NCBI GenBank assembly: GCA_037893245.1
Contig: JBAIAA010000438.1
Coordinates: 1 to 64,000 of the forward strand
DNA from: Crossaster papposus
Lineage: Eukaryota; Echinodermata; Asteroidea; Velatida; Solasteridae
Reading direction: 5' to 3'
Length of the DNA: 64,000 nucleotides
Both the position numbers and the translations under genes were made by a program. The number at the start of each line of letters is the position of its first letter. The first letter of the stretch is position 1. This document shows positions 11,932 to 25,496 of the stretch, piece after piece. The notes beneath the pieces were generated by a model, which was not told where the DNA came from, searched no databases, and saw only the letters and a program-made list of their open reading frames with translations.

Positions 11932-13916
11932 ATAAACACATGATGTGGGAACAAGCCCTCGAGTTAAATATGTAAAGGGAAAGAAGTGTGCATAAGAAAT
12001 ATGTAAAGGGAAAGAAGTGTGCATAAGAAATATGTAAAGGGAAAGAAGTGTGCATAAGAAATAAACACATGATGTGGGAACAAGCCCTCGAGTTAAATAT
12101 GTAAAGGGAAAGAAGTGTGCATAAGAAATATGTAAAGGGAAAGAAGTGTGCATAAGAAATATGTAAAGGGAAAGAAGTGTGCATAAGAAATATGTAAAGG
12201 GAAAGAAGTGTGCATAAGAAATATGTAAAGGGAAAGAAGTGTGCATAAAAAATAAACACATGATGTGGGAACAAGCCCTCGAGTTAAATATGTAAAGGGA
12301 AAGAAGTGTGCATAATAAATATGTAAAGGGAAAGAAGTGTGCATAAGAAATATGTAAAGGGAAAGAAGTGTGCATAAGAAATAAACACATGATGTGGGAA
12401 CAAGCCCTCGAGTTAAATATGTAAAGGGAAAGAAGTGTGCATAAGAAATATGTAAAGGGAAAGAAGTGTGCATAAGAAATATGTAAAGGGAAAGAAGTGT
12501 GCATAATAAATATGTAAAGGGAAAGAAGTGTGCATAATAAATATGTAAAGGGAAAGAAGTGTGCATAAGAAATATGTAAAGGGAAAGAAGTGTGCATAAG
12601 AAATATGTAAAGGGAAAGAAGTGTGCATAAGAAATATGTAAAGGGAAAGAAGTGTGCATAAGAAATATGTAAAGGGAAAGAAGTGTGCATAAGAAATAAT
12701 AAAGGGAAAGAAGTGTGCATAAGAAATATGTAAAGGGAAAGAAGTGTGCATAAGAAATAAACACATGATGTGGGAACAAGCCCTCCAGTTAAATATGTAA
12801 AGGGAAAGAAGTGTGCATAAGAAATAAACACATGATGTGGGAACAAGCCCTCGAGTTAAATATGTAAAGGGAAAGAAGTGTGCATAAGAAATATGTAAAG
12901 GGAAAGAAGTGTGCATAAGAAATATGTAAAGGGAAAGAAGTGTGCATAAGAAATAAACACATGATGTGGGAACAAGCCCTCGAGTTAAATATGTAAAGGG
13001 AAAGAAGTGTGCATAAGAAATATGTAAAGGGAAAGAAGTGTGCATAAGAAATATGTAAAGGGAAAGAATTGTGCATAAGAAATATGTAAAGGGAAAGAAG
13101 TGTGCATAAGAAATATGTAAAGGGAAAGAAGTGTGCATAAGAAATATGTAAAGGGAAAGAAGTGTGCATAAGAAATATGTAAAGGGAAAGAAGTGTGCAT
13201 AAGAAATATGTAAAGGGAAAGAAGTGTGCATAAGAAATATGTAAAGGGAAAGAAGTGTGCATAAGAAATATGTAAAGGGAAAGAAGTGTGCATAAGAAAT
13301 ATGTAAAGGGAAAGAAGTGTGCATAAGAAATATGTAAAGGGAAAGAAGTGTGCATAAGAAATATGTAAAGGGAAAGAAGTGTGCATAAGAAATATGTAAA
13401 GGGAAAGAAGTGTGCATAAGAAATATGTAAAGGGAAAGAAGTGTGCATAAGAAATATGTAAAGGGAAAGAAGTGTGCATAAGAAATATGTAAAGGGAAAG
13501 AAGTGTGCATAAGAAATATGTAAAGGGAAAGAAGTGTGCATAAGAAATATGTAAAGGGAAAGAAGTGTGCATAAGAAATATGTAAAGGGAAAGAAGTGTG
13601 CATAAGAAATATGTAAAGGGAAAGAAGTGTGCATAAGAAATATGTAAAGGGAAAGAAGTGTGCATAAGAAATATGTAAAGGGAAAGAAGTGTGCATAAGA
13701 AATATGTAAAGGGAAAAGAAGTGTGCATAAGAAATATGTAAAGTGAAAGAAGTGTGCATAAGAAATATGTAAAGGGAAAGAAGTGTGCATAAGAAATGTG
13801 TAAAGGGAAAGAAGTGTGCATAAGAAATATGTAAAGGGAAAGAAGTGTGCATAAGAAATATGTAAAGGGAAAGAAGTGTGCATAAGAAATATGTAAAGGG
13901 AAAGAAGTGTGCATAA
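11371..13916. repeat. 2,546-bp tandem duplication, unit 1
   Basis: First copy of a two-copy tandem duplication. Shared markers at exact 2,546-bp spacing: ATGTG at 11371/13917, ATTTG at 11591/14137, GCATACG at 11675/14221, X starts at 11932, 12061, 12252, 12381, 12757 (CTCCAG form), 12824 and 12953, a four-A insertion at 13714/16260, AAGTGAAAG at 13741/16287 and ATGTG at 13793/16339. The true left edge lies between about 11250 and 11371, because the markers at 13714 and 13793 have no counterpart 2,546 bp upstream. Boundaries are therefore good to about 120 bp. Confidence 0.93.
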
Positions 13917-16462
13917 GAAATGTGTAAAGGGAAAGAAGTGTGCATAAGAAATATGTAAAGGGAAAGAAGTGTGCATAAGAAATATGTAAAGGGAAAGAAG
14001 TGTGCATAAGAAATATGTAAAGGGAAAGAAGTGTGCATAAGAAATATGTAAAGGGAAAGAAGTGTGCATAAGAAATATGTAAAGGGAAAGAAGTGTGCAT
14101 AAGAAATATGTAAAGGGAAAGAAGTGTGCATAAGAAATTTGTAAAGGGAAAGAAGTGTGCATAAGAAATATGTAAAGGGAAAGAAGTGTGCATAAGAAAT
14201 ATGTAAAGGGAAAGAAGTGTGCATACGAAATATGTAAAGGGAAAGAAGTGTGCATAAGAAATATGTAAAGGGAAAGAAGTGTGCATAAGAAATATGTAAA
14301 GGGAAAGAAGTGTGCATAAGAAATATGTAAAGGGAAAGAAGTGTGCATAAGAAATATGTAAAGGGAAAGAAGTGTGCATAAGAAATATGTAAAGGGAAAG
14401 AAGTGTGCATAAGAAATATGTAAAGGGAAAGAAGTGTGCATAAGAAATATGTAAAGGGAAAGAAGTGTGCATAAGAAATAAACACATGATGTGGGAACAA
14501 GCCCTCGAGTTAAATATGTAAAGGGAAAGAAGTGTGCATAAGAAATATGTAAAGGGAAAGAAGTGTGCATAAGAAATATGTAAAGGGAAAGAAGTGTGCA
14601 TAAGAAATAAACACATGATGTGGGAACAAGCCCTCGAGTTAAATATGTAAAGGGAAAGAAGTGTGCATAAGAAATATGTAAAGGGAAAGAAGTGTGCATA
14701 AGAAATATGTAAAGGGAAAGAAGTGTGCATAAGAAATATGTAAAGGGAAAGAAGTGTGCATAAGAAATATGTAAAGGGAAAGAAGTGTGCATAAGAAATA
14801 AACACATGATGTGGGAACAAGCCCTCGAGTTAAATATGTAAAGGGAAAGAAGTGTGCATAATAAATATGTAAAGGGAAAGAAGTGTGCATAAGAAATATG
14901 TAAAGGGAAAGAAGTGTGCATAAGAAATAAACACATGATGTGGGAACAAGCCCTCGAGTTAAATATGTAAAGGGAAAGAAGTGTGCATAAGAAATATGTA
15001 AAGGGAAAGAAGTGTGCATAAGAAATATGTAAAGGGAAAGAAGTGTGCATAATAAATATGTAAAGGGAAAGAAGTGTGCATAATAAATATGTAAAGGGAA
15101 AGAAGTGTGCATAAGAAATATGTAAAGGGAAAGAAGTGTGCATAAGAAATATGTAAAGGGAAAGAAGTGTGCATAAGAAATATGTAAAGGGAAAGAAGTG
15201 TGCATAAGAAATATGTAAAGGGAAAGAAGTGTGCATAAGAAATAATAAAGGGAAAGAAGTGTGCATAAGAAATATGTAAAGGGAAAGAAGTGTGCATAAG
15301 AAATAAACACATGATGTGGGAACAAGCCCTCCAGTTAAATATGTAAAGGGAAAGAAGTGTGCATAAGAAATAAACACATGATGTGGGAACAAGCCCTCGA
15401 GTTAAATATGTAAAGGGAAAGAAGTGTGCATAAGAAATATGTAAAGGGAAAGAAGTGTGCATAAGAAATATGTAAAGGGAAAGAAGTGTGCATAAGAAAT
15501 AAACACATGATGTGGGAACAAGCCCTCGAGTTAAATATGTAAAGGGAAAGAAGTGTGCATAAGAAATATGTAAAGGGAAAGAAGTGTGCATAAGAAATAT
15601 GTAAAGGGAAAGAATTGTGCATAAGAAATATGTAAAGGGAAAGAAGTGTGCATAAGAAATATGTAAAGGGAAAGAAGTGTGCATAAGAAATATGTAAAGG
15701 GAAAGAAGTGTGCATAAGAAATATGTAAAGGGAAAGAAGTGTGCATAAGAAATATGTAAAGGGAAAGAAGTGTGCATAAGAAATATGTAAAGGGAAAGAA
15801 GTGTGCATAAGAAATATGTAAAGGGAAAGAAGTGTGCATAAGAAATATGTAAAGGGAAAGAAGTGTGCATAAGAAATATGTAAAGGGAAAGAAGTGTGCA
15901 TAAGAAATATGTAAAGGGAAAGAAGTGTGCATAAGAAATATGTAAAGGGAAAGAAGTGTGCATAAGAAATATGTAAAGGGAAAGAAGTGTGCATAAGAAA
16001 TATGTAAAGGGAAAGAAGTGTGCATAAGAAATATGTAAAGGGAAAGAAGTGTGCATAAGAAATATGTAAAGGGAAAGAAGTGTGCATAAGAAATATGTAA
16101 AGGGAAAGAAGTGTGCATAAGAAATATGTAAAGGGAAAGAAGTGTGCATAAGAAATATGTAAAGGGAAAGAAGTGTGCATAAGAAATATGTAAAGGGAAA
16201 GAAGTGTGCATAAGAAATATGTAAAGGGAAAGAAGTGTGCATAAGAAATATGTAAAGGGAAAAGAAGTGTGCATAAGAAATATGTAAAGTGAAAGAAGTG
16301 TGCATAAGAAATATGTAAAGGGAAAGAAGTGTGCATAAGAAATGTGTAAAGGGAAAGAAGTGTGCATAAGAAATATGTAAAGGGAAAGAAGTGTGCATAA
16401 GAAATATGTAAAGGGAAAGAAGTGTGCATACGAAATATGTAAAGGGAAAGAAGTGTGCATAA
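13917..16462. repeat. 2,546-bp tandem duplication, unit 2
   Basis: Second copy, abutting the first. X starts lie at 14478, 14607, 14798, 14927, 15303 (CTCCAG form), 15370 and 15499. The match ends between 16346 and 16463, since the ATGTG at 13917 has no counterpart at 16463. A few private substitutions are present, such as GGGAAAGAATTG near 15615; the equivalent GGGAAAGAATTG near 13069 is at the same 2,546 spacing and so is shared. Differences between copies look very few. Confidence 0.92.
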
Positions 16463-18550
16463 GAAATATGTAAAGGGAAAGAAGTGTGCATAAGAAATAT
16501 GTAAAGGGAAAGAAGTGTGCATAATAAATTTGTAAAGGGAAAGAAGTGTGCATAAGAAATATGTAAAGGGAAAGAAGTGTGCATAAGAAATATGTAAAGG
16601 GAAAGAAGTGTGCATAAGAAATATGTAAAGGGAAAGAAGTGTGCATAAGAAATATGTAAAGGGAAAGAAGTGTGCATAAGAAATATGTAAAGGGAAAGAA
16701 GTGTGCATAATAAATATGTAAAGGGAAAGAAGTGTGCATAAGAAATGTGTAAAGGGAAAGAAGTGTGCATAAGAAATATGTAAAGGGAAAGAAGTGTGCA
16801 TAAGAAATATGTAAAGGGAAAGAAGTGTGCATAAGAAATATGTAAAGGGAAAGAAGTGTGCATAAGAAATATGTAAAGGGAAAGAAGTGTGCATAAGAAA
16901 TATGTAAAGGGAAAGAAGTGTGCATAAGAAATATGTAAAGGGAAAGAAGTGTGCATAAGAAATTTGTAAAGGGAAAGAAGTGTGCATAAGAAATATGTAA
17001 AGGGAAAGAAGTGTGCATAAGAAATATGTAAAGGGAAAGAAGTGTGCATAAGAAATATGTAAAGGGAAAGAAGTGTGCATAAGAAATATGTAAAGGGAAA
17101 GAAGTGTGCATAAGAAATATGTAAAGGGAAAGAAGTGTGCATAAGAAATATGTAAAGGGAAAGAAGTGTGCATAAGAAATATGTAAAGGGAAAGAAGTGT
17201 GCATAAGAAATATGTAAAGGGAAAGAAGTGTGCATAAGAAATATGTAAAGGGAAAGAAGTGTGCATAAGAAATATGTAAAGGGAAAGAAGTGTGCATAAG
17301 AAATATGTAAAGGGAAAGGAGTGTGCATAAGAAATATGTAAAGGGAAAGAAGTGTGCATAAGAAATATGTAAAGGGAAAGAAGTGTGCATAAGAAATATG
17401 TAAAGGGAAAGAAATGTGCGTAAGAAATATGTAAAGGGAAAGAAGTGTGCATAGGAAATATGTAAAGGGAAAGAAGTGTGCATAAGAAATATGTAAAGGG
17501 AAAGAAGTATGCATAAGAAATATGTAAAGGGAAAGAAGTGTGCATAAGAAATATGTAAAGGGAAAGAAGTGTGCATAAGAAATATGTAAAGGGAAAGAAA
17601 TGTGCGTAAGAAATATGTAAAGGGAAAGAAGTGTGCATAGGAAATATGTAAAGGGAAAGAAGTGTGCATAAGAAATATGTAAAGGGAAAGAAGTGTGCGT
17701 AAGAAATATGTAAAGGGAAAGAAGTGTGCATAGGAAATATGTAAAGGGAAAGAAGTGTGCATAAGAAATATGTAAAGGGAAATAAGTGTGCATAAGAAAT
17801 ATGTAAAGGGAAAGAAGTGTGCATAAGAAATATGTAAAGGGAAAGAAGTGTGCATAAGAAATAAACACATGATGTGGGAACAAGCCCTCGAGTTAAATAT
17901 GTAAAGGGAAAGAAGTGTGCATAAGAAATATGTAAAGGGAAAGAAGTGTGCATAATAAATATGTAAAGGGAAAGAAGTGTGCATAAGAAATATGTAAAGG
18001 GAAAGAAGTGTGCATAATAAATATGTAAAGGGAAAGAAGTGTGCATAATAAATATGTAAAGGGAAAAAAGTGTGCATAAGAAATATGTAAAGGGAAAGAA
18101 GTGTGCATAAGAAATATGTAAAGGGAAAGAAGTGTGCATAAGAAATATGTAAAGGGAAAGAAGTGTGCATAAGAAATATGTAAAGGGAAAGAAGTGTGCA
18201 TAAGAAATATGTAAAGGGAAAGAAGTGTGCATAAGAAATATGTAAAGGGAAAGAAGTGTGCATAAGAAATATGTAAAGGGAAAGAAGTGTGCATAAGAAA
18301 TATGTAAAGGGAAAGAAGTGTGCATAAGAAATATGTAAAGGGAAAGAAGTGTGCATAAGAAATATGTAAAGGGAAAGAAGTGTGCATAAGAAATATGTAA
18401 AGGGAAAGAAGTGTGCATAAGAAATATGTAAAGGGAAAGAAGTGTGCATAAGAAATATGTAAAGGGAAAGAAGTGTGCATAGGAAATATGTAAAGGGAAA
18501 GAAATGTGCGTAAGAAATATGTAAAGGGAAAGAAGTGTGCATAGGAAATA
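16463..18550. repeat. A array with recurrent GCGTAAG / GCATAGG variant pairs
   Basis: One X is present (17861-17896). Otherwise this is A monomers with frequent variants, notably GAAATGTGCGTAAG followed one unit later by GCATAGGAA, seen near 17411 and again near 17597 (186 bp = 6 monomers) and at 18505. The same pair reappears near 30303, 35192 and 40251, which links this stretch to the later duplicated blocks. No gene is present. Confidence 0.88.
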
Positions 18551-19766
18551 TGTAAAGGGAAAGAAGTGTGCATAAGAAATATGTAAAGGGAAAGAAGTGT
18601 GCGTAAGAAATATGTAAAGGGAAAGAAGTGTGCATAGGAAATATGTAAAGGGAAAGAACTGTGCATAAGAAATATGTAAAGGGAAATAAGTGTGCATAAG
18701 AAATATGTAAAGGGAAAGAAGTGTGCATAAGAAATATGTAAAGGGAAAGAAGTGTGCATAAGAAATATGTAAAGGGAAAGAAGTGTGCATAAGAAATATG
18801 CAAATGGAAAGAAGTGTGCATAAGAAATATGTAAAGGGAAAGAAGTGTGCATAAGAAATATGTAAATGGAAAGAAGTGTGCATAAGAAATATGTAAAGGG
18901 AAAGAAGTGTGCATAAGAAATATGTAAAGGGAAAGAAGTGTGCATACGAAATATGTAAAGGGAAAGAAGTGTGCATAAGAAATATGTAAAGGGAAAGAAG
19001 TGTGCATAAGAAATAAGTAAAGGGAAAGAAGTGTGCATAAGAAATATGTAAAGGGAAAGAAGTGTGCATAAGAAATATGTAAAGGGAAAGAAGTGTGCAT
19101 AAGAAATATGTAAAGGGAAAGAAGTGTGCATAAGAAATATGTAAAGGGAAGGAAGTGTGCATACAAAATATGTAAAGGGAAAGAAGTGTGCATAAGAAAT
19201 ATGTAAAGGGAAAGAAGTGTGCATAAGAAATATGTAAAGGGAAAGAAGTGTGCATAAGAAATATGTAAAGGGAAAGAAGTGTGCATAAGAAATATGTAAA
19301 GGGAAAGAAGTGTGCATAATAAATATGTAAAGGGAAAGAAGTGTGCATAAGAAATATGTAAAGGGAAAGAAGTGTGCATAAGAAATATGTAAAGGGAAAG
19401 AAGTGTGCATAAGAAATATGTAAAGGGAAAGAAGTGTGCATAAGAAATATGTAAAGGGAAAGAAGTGTGCATAAGAAATATGTAAAGGGAAAGAAGTGTG
19501 CATAAGAAATATGTAAAGGGAAATAAGTGTGCATAAGAAATATGTAAAGGGAAAGAAGTGTGCATAAGAAATATGTAAAGGGAAAGAAGTGTGCATAAGA
19601 AATATGTAAAGGGAAAGAAGTGTGCATAAGAAATAAACACATGATGTGGGAACAAGCCCTCGAGTTAAATATGTAAAGGGAAAGAAGTGTGCATAAGAAA
19701 AATGTAAAGGGAAAGAAGTGTGCATAAGAAATAAACACCTGATGTAGGAACAAGCCCTCGAGTTAA

Positions 19767-20727
19767 ATATGTAAAGGGAAAGAAGTGAGCATAAGAAATA
19801 AACACCTGATGTCGGAACAAGCCCTCGAGTTAAATATGTAAAGGGAAAGAAGTGTGCATAAGAAATAATAAAGGGAAAGAAGTGTGCATAAGAAATAAAC
19901 ACATGATGTCGGGACAAGCCCTCGAGTTAAATATGTAAAGGGAAAGAAGTGTGCATAAGAAATATGTAAAGGGAAAGAAGTGTGCATAAGAAATATGTAA
20001 AGGGAAAGAAGTGTGCATAATAAATATGTAAAGGGAAAGAAGTGTGCATAAGAAATAATAAAGGGAAAGAAGTGTGCATAAGAAATAAACACATGATGTC
20101 GGAACAAGCCCTCGAGTTAAATATGTAAAGGGAAAGAAGTGTGCATAAGAAATAATAAAGGGAAAGAAGTGTGCATAAGAAATATGTAAAGGGAAAGAAG
20201 TGTGCATAAGAAATAAACACATGATGTGGGAACAAGCCCTCGAGTTAAATATGTAAAGGGAAAGAAGTGTGCATAAGAAATATGTAAAGGGAAAGAAGTG
20301 TGCATAAGAAATAAACACATGATGTCGGAACAAGCCCTCGAGTTAAATATGTAAAGGGAAAGAAGTGTGCATAAGAAATATGTAATGGGAAAGAAGTTTG
20401 CATAAGAAATATGTAAAGGGAAAGAAGTGTGCATAAGAAATATGTAAAGGGAAAGAAGTGTGCATAAGAAATATGTAAAGGGAAAGAAGTGTGCATAAGA
20501 AATATGTAAAGGGAAAGAAGTGTGCATAAGAAATATGTAAAGGGAAAGAAGTGTGCATAAGAAATATGTAAAGGGAAAGAAGTGTGCATAAGAAATAATA
20601 AAGGGAAAGAAGTGTGCATAAGAAATAAACACCTGATGTCGGAACAAGCCCTCGAGTTAAATATGTAAAGGGAAAGAAGTGTGCATAAGAAATAAACACC
20701 TGATGTCGGAACAAGCCCTCGAGTTAA
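19767..20727 (+). repeat. HOR unit, 961-bp form, cluster 1
   Basis: Module order read directly: A'X, A B X, A A A A B X, A B A X, A A X, eight A then B X, A X, where A' carries GTGAGCATAAG. Lengths 67+97+190+128+98+314+67 give 961 bp. Two marker substitutions, TAATGGG and GTTTGC, lie at about 20382-20400. Seven X blocks per unit include ACCTG...TCGGAAC, ACATG...TCGGGAC and ACATG...TGGGAAC subtypes in fixed order. Confidence 0.95.
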
Positions 20728-21877
20728 ATATGTAAAGGGAAAGAAGTGAGCATAAGAAATAAACACCTGATGTCGGAACAAGCCCTCGAGTTAAATATGT
20801 AAAGGGAAAGAAGTGTGCATAAGAAATAATAAAGGGAAAGAAGTGTGCATAAGAAATAAACACATGATGTCGGGACAAGCCCTCGAGTTAAATATGTAAA
20901 GGGAAAGAAGTGTGCATAAGAAATATGTAAAGGGAAAGAAGTGTGCATAAGAAATATGTAAAGGGAAAGAAGTGTGCATAATAAATATGTAAAGGGAAAG
21001 AAGTGTGCATAAGAAATAATAAAGGGAAAGAAGTGTGCATAAGAAATAAACACATGATGTCGGAACAAGCCCTCGAGTTAAATATGTAAAGGGAAAGAAG
21101 TGTGCATAAGAAATAATAAAGGGAAAGAAGTGTGCATAAGAAATATGTAAAGGGAAAGAAGTGTGCATAATAAATATGTAAAGGGAAAGAAGTGTGCATA
21201 AGAAATAATAAAGGGAAAGAAGTGTGCATAAGAAATAAACACATGATGTCGGAACAAGCCCTCGAGTTAAATATGTAAAGGGAAAGAAGTGTGCATAAGA
21301 AATAATAAAGGGAAAGAAGTGTGCATAAGAAATATGTAAAGGGAAAGAAGTGTGCATAAGAAATAAACACATGATGTGGGAACAAGCCCTCGAGTTAAAT
21401 ATGTAAAGGGAAAGAAGTGTGCATAAGAAATATGTAAAGGGAAAGAAGTGTGCATAAGAAATAAACACATGATGTCGGAACAAGCCCTCGAGTTAAATAT
21501 GTAAAGGGAAAGAAGTGTGCATAAGAAATATGTAATGGGAAAGAAGTTTGCATAAGAAATATGTAAAGGGAAAGAAGTGTGCATAAGAAATATGTAAAGG
21601 GAAAGAAGTGTGCATAAGAAATATGTAAAGGGAAAGAAGTGTGCATAAGAAATATGTAAAGGGAAAGAAGTGTGCATAAGAAATATGTAAAGGGAAAGAA
21701 GTGTGCATAAGAAATATGTAAAGGGAAAGAAGTGTGCATAAGAAATAATAAAGGGAAAGAAGTGTGCATAAGAAATAAACACCTGATGTCGGAACAAGCC
21801 CTCGAGTTAAATATGTAAAGGGAAAGAAGTGTGCATAAGAAATAAACACCTGATGTCGGAACAAGCCCTCGAGTTAA
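20728..21877 (+). repeat. HOR unit, 1,150-bp form, cluster 1
   Basis: Same order as the 961-bp form with one extra 189-bp sub-block (A B A A B X, the first A after B carrying GCATAATAA) in the middle. TAATGGG/GTTTGC markers at about 21532-21550 are exactly 1,150 bp after those of the previous unit. Confidence 0.95.
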
Positions 21878-22771
21878 ATATGTAAAGGGAAAGAAGTGAG
21901 CATAAGAAATAAACACCTGATGTCGGAACAAGCCCTCGAGTTAAATATGTAAAGGGAAAGAAGTGTGCATAAGAAATAATAAAGGGAAAGAAGTGTGCAT
22001 AAGAAATAAACACATGATGTCGGGACAAGCCCTCGAGTTAAATATGTAAAGGGAAAGAAGTGTGCATAAGAAATATGTAAAGGGAAAGAAGTGTGCATAA
22101 GAAATATGTAAAGGGAAAGAAGTGTGCATAATAAATATGTAAAGGGAAAGAAGTGTGCATAAGAAATAATAAAGGGAAAGAAGTGTGCATAAGAAATAAA
22201 CACATGATGTCGGAACAAGCCCTCGAGTTAAATATGTAAAGGGAAAGAAGTGTGCATAAGAAATAATAAAGGGAAAGAAGTGTGCATAAGAAATATGTAA
22301 AGGGAAAGAAGTGTGCATAAGAAATAAACACATGATGTGGGAACAAGCCCTCGAGTTAAATATGTAAAGGGAAAGAAGTGTGCATAAGAAATATGTAAAG
22401 GGAAAGAAGTGTGCATAAGAAATAAACACATGATGTCGGAACAAGCCCTCGAGTTAAATATGTAAAGGGAAAGAAGTGTGCATAAGAAATATGTAAAGGG
22501 AAAGAAGTGTGCATAAGAAATATGTAAAGGGAAAGAAGTGTGCATAAGAAATATGTAAAGGGAAAGAAGTGTGCATAAGAAATATGTAAAGGGAAATAAG
22601 TGTGCATAAGAAATATGTAAAGGGAAAGAAGTGTGCATAAGAAATATGTAAAGGGAAAGAAGTGTGCATAAGAAATATGTAAAGGGAAAGAAGTGTGCAT
22701 AAGAAATAATAAAGGGAAAGAAGTGTGCATAAGAAATAAACACCTGATGTCGGAACAAGCCCTCGAGTTAA
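21878..22771 (+). repeat. HOR unit, truncated 894-bp form, cluster 1
   Basis: Follows the 961-bp form but lacks the final A X (961-67=894) and lacks the TAATGGG/GTTTGC markers; it carries GGGAAATAAG near 22594 instead. It is followed by A B X of the TCGGGAC subtype and ends the cluster. Confidence 0.9.
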
Positions 22772-24535
22772 ATATGTAAAGGGAAAGAAGTGTGCATAAG
22801 AAATAATAAAGGGAAAGAAGTGTGCATAAGAAATAAACACATGATGTCGGGACAAGCCCTCGAGTTAAATATGTAAAGGGAAAAAAGTGTGCATAAGAAA
22901 TATGTAAAGGGAAAGAAGTGTGCATAATAAATATGTAAAGGGAAAGAAGTGTGCATAAGAAATAAACACATGATGTGGGAACAAGCCCTCCAGTTAAATA
23001 TGTAAAGGGAAAGAAGTGTGCATAAGAAATATGTAAAGGGAAAGAAGTGTGCATAAGAAATATGTAAAGGGAAAGAAGTGTGCATAAGAAATATGTAAAG
23101 GGAAAGAAGTGTGCATAAGAAATATGTAAAGGGAAAGAAGTGTGCATAAGAAATAAACACATGATGTGGGAACAAGCCCTCGAGTTAAATATGTAAAGGG
23201 AAAGAAGTGTGCATAAGAAATAAACACATGATGTCGGAACAAGCCCTCGAGTTAAATATGTAAAGGGAAAGAAGTGTGCATAAGAAATAATAAAGGGAAA
23301 GAAGTGTGCATAAGAAATATGTAAAGGGAAAGAAGTGTGCATAAGAAATATGTAAAGGGAAAGAAGTGTGCGTAAGAAATATGTAAAGGGAAAGAAGTGT
23401 GCATAGGAAATATGTAAAGGGAAAGAACTGTGCATAAGAAATATGTAAAGGGAAATAAGTGTGCATAAGAAATATGTAAAGGGAAAGAAGTGTGCATAAG
23501 AAATATGTAAAGGGAAAGAAGTGTGCATAAGAAATATGTAAAGGGAAAGAAGTGTGCATAAGAAATATGCAAATGGAAAGAAGTGTGCATAAGAAATATG
23601 TAAAGGGAAAGAAGTGTGCATAAGAAATATGTAAATGGAAAGAAGTGTGCATAAGAAATATGTAAAGGGAAAGAAGTGTGCATAAGAAATATGTAAAGGG
23701 AAAGAAGTGTGCATACGAAATATGTAAAGGGAAAGAAGTGTGCATAAGAAATATGTAAAGGGAAAGAAGTGTGCATAAGAAATAAGTAAAGGGAAAGAAG
23801 TGTGCATAAGAAATATGTAAAGGGAAAGAAGTGTGCATAAGAAATATGTAAAGGGAAAGAAGTGTGCATAAGAAATATGTAAAGGGAAAGAAGTGTGCAT
23901 AAGAAATATGTAAAGGGAAGGAAGTGTGCATACAAAATATGTAAAGGGAAAGAAGTGTGCATAAGAAATATGTAAAGGGAAAGAAGTGTGCATAAGAAAT
24001 ATGTAAAGGGAAAGAAGTGTGCATAAGAAATATGTAAAGGGAAAGAAGTGTGCATAAGAAATATGTAAAGGGAAAGAAGTGTGCATAATAAATATGTAAA
24101 GGGAAAGAAGTGTGCATAAGAAATATGTAAAGGGAAAGAAGTGTGCATAAGAAATATGTAAAGGGAAAGAAGTGTGCATAAGAAATATGTAAAGGGAAAG
24201 AAGTGTGCATAAGAAATATGTAAAGGGAAAGAAGTGTGCATAAGAAATATGTAAAGGGAAAGAAGTGTGCATAAGAAATATGTAAAGGGAAATAAGTGTG
24301 CATAAGAAATATGTAAAGGGAAAGAAGTGTGCATAAGAAATATGTAAAGGGAAAGAAGTGTGCATAAGAAATATGTAAAGGGAAAGAAGTGTGCATAAGA
24401 AATAAACACATGATGTGGGAACAAGCCCTCGAGTTAAATATGTAAAGGGAAAGAAGTGTGCATAAGAAAAATGTAAAGGGAAAGAAGTGTGCATAAGAAA
24501 TAAACACCTGATGTAGGAACAAGCCCTCGAGTTAA

Positions 24536-25496
24536 ATATGTAAAGGGAAAGAAGTGAGCATAAGAAATAAACACCTGATGTCGGAACAAGCCCTCGAGTT
24601 AAATATGTAAAGGGAAAGAAGTGTGCATAAGAAATAATAAAGGGAAAGAAGTGTGCATAAGAAATAAACACATGATGTCGGGACAAGCCCTCGAGTTAAA
24701 TATGTAAAGGGAAAGAAGTGTGCATAAGAAATATGTAAAGGGAAAGAAGTGTGCATAAGAAATATGTAAAGGGAAAGAAGTGTGCATAATAAATATGTAA
24801 AGGGAAAGAAGTGTGCATAAGAAATAATAAAGGGAAAGAAGTGTGCATAAGAAATAAACACATGATGTCGGAACAAGCCCTCGAGTTAAATATGTAAAGG
24901 GAAAGAAGTGTGCATAAGAAATAATAAAGGGAAAGAAGTGTGCATAAGAAATATGTAAAGGGAAAGAAGTGTGCATAAGAAATAAACACATGATGTGGGA
25001 ACAAGCCCTCGAGTTAAATATGTAAAGGGAAAGAAGTGTGCATAAGAAATATGTAAAGGGAAAGAAGTGTGCATAAGAAATAAACACATGATGTCGGAAC
25101 AAGCCCTCGAGTTAAATATGTAAAGGGAAAGAAGTGTGCATAAGAAATATGTAATGGGAAAGAAGTTTGCATAAGAAATATGTAAAGGGAAAGAAGTGTG
25201 CATAAGAAATATGTAAAGGGAAAGAAGTGTGCATAAGAAATATGTAAAGGGAAAGAAGTGTGCATAAGAAATATGTAAAGGGAAAGAAGTGTGCATAAGA
25301 AATATGTAAAGGGAAAGAAGTGTGCATAAGAAATATGTAAAGGGAAAGAAGTGTGCATAAGAAATAATAAAGGGAAAGAAGTGTGCATAAGAAATAAACA
25401 CCTGATGTCGGAACAAGCCCTCGAGTTAAATATGTAAAGGGAAAGAAGTGTGCATAAGAAATAAACACCTGATGTCGGAACAAGCCCTCGAGTTAA
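24536..25496 (+). repeat. HOR unit, 961-bp form, cluster 2
   Basis: Matches 19767-20727 at 4,769-bp shift, including the TAATGGG/GTTTGC markers at about 25151-25170. I see no difference by eye. Confidence 0.94.

Larger units (their letters stand above)
18550..23310. repeat. Large block 1 (about 4.77 kb), contains HOR cluster 1
   Basis: Matches 23310-29220 in two overlapping ways: its left part at a shift of 4,769 bp (for example GAAAGAACTG at 18652/23421, GATGTAGG at 19741/24510, TAATGGG at 20382/25151) and its right part at 5,919 bp (for example X ends at 22771/28690 and 23188/29107). The difference between the shifts is 1,150 bp, one HOR unit. The left edge lies between 18505 and 18600. 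The block holds A runs, X blocks of all subtypes, B units and three HOR units. Confidence 0.9.
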
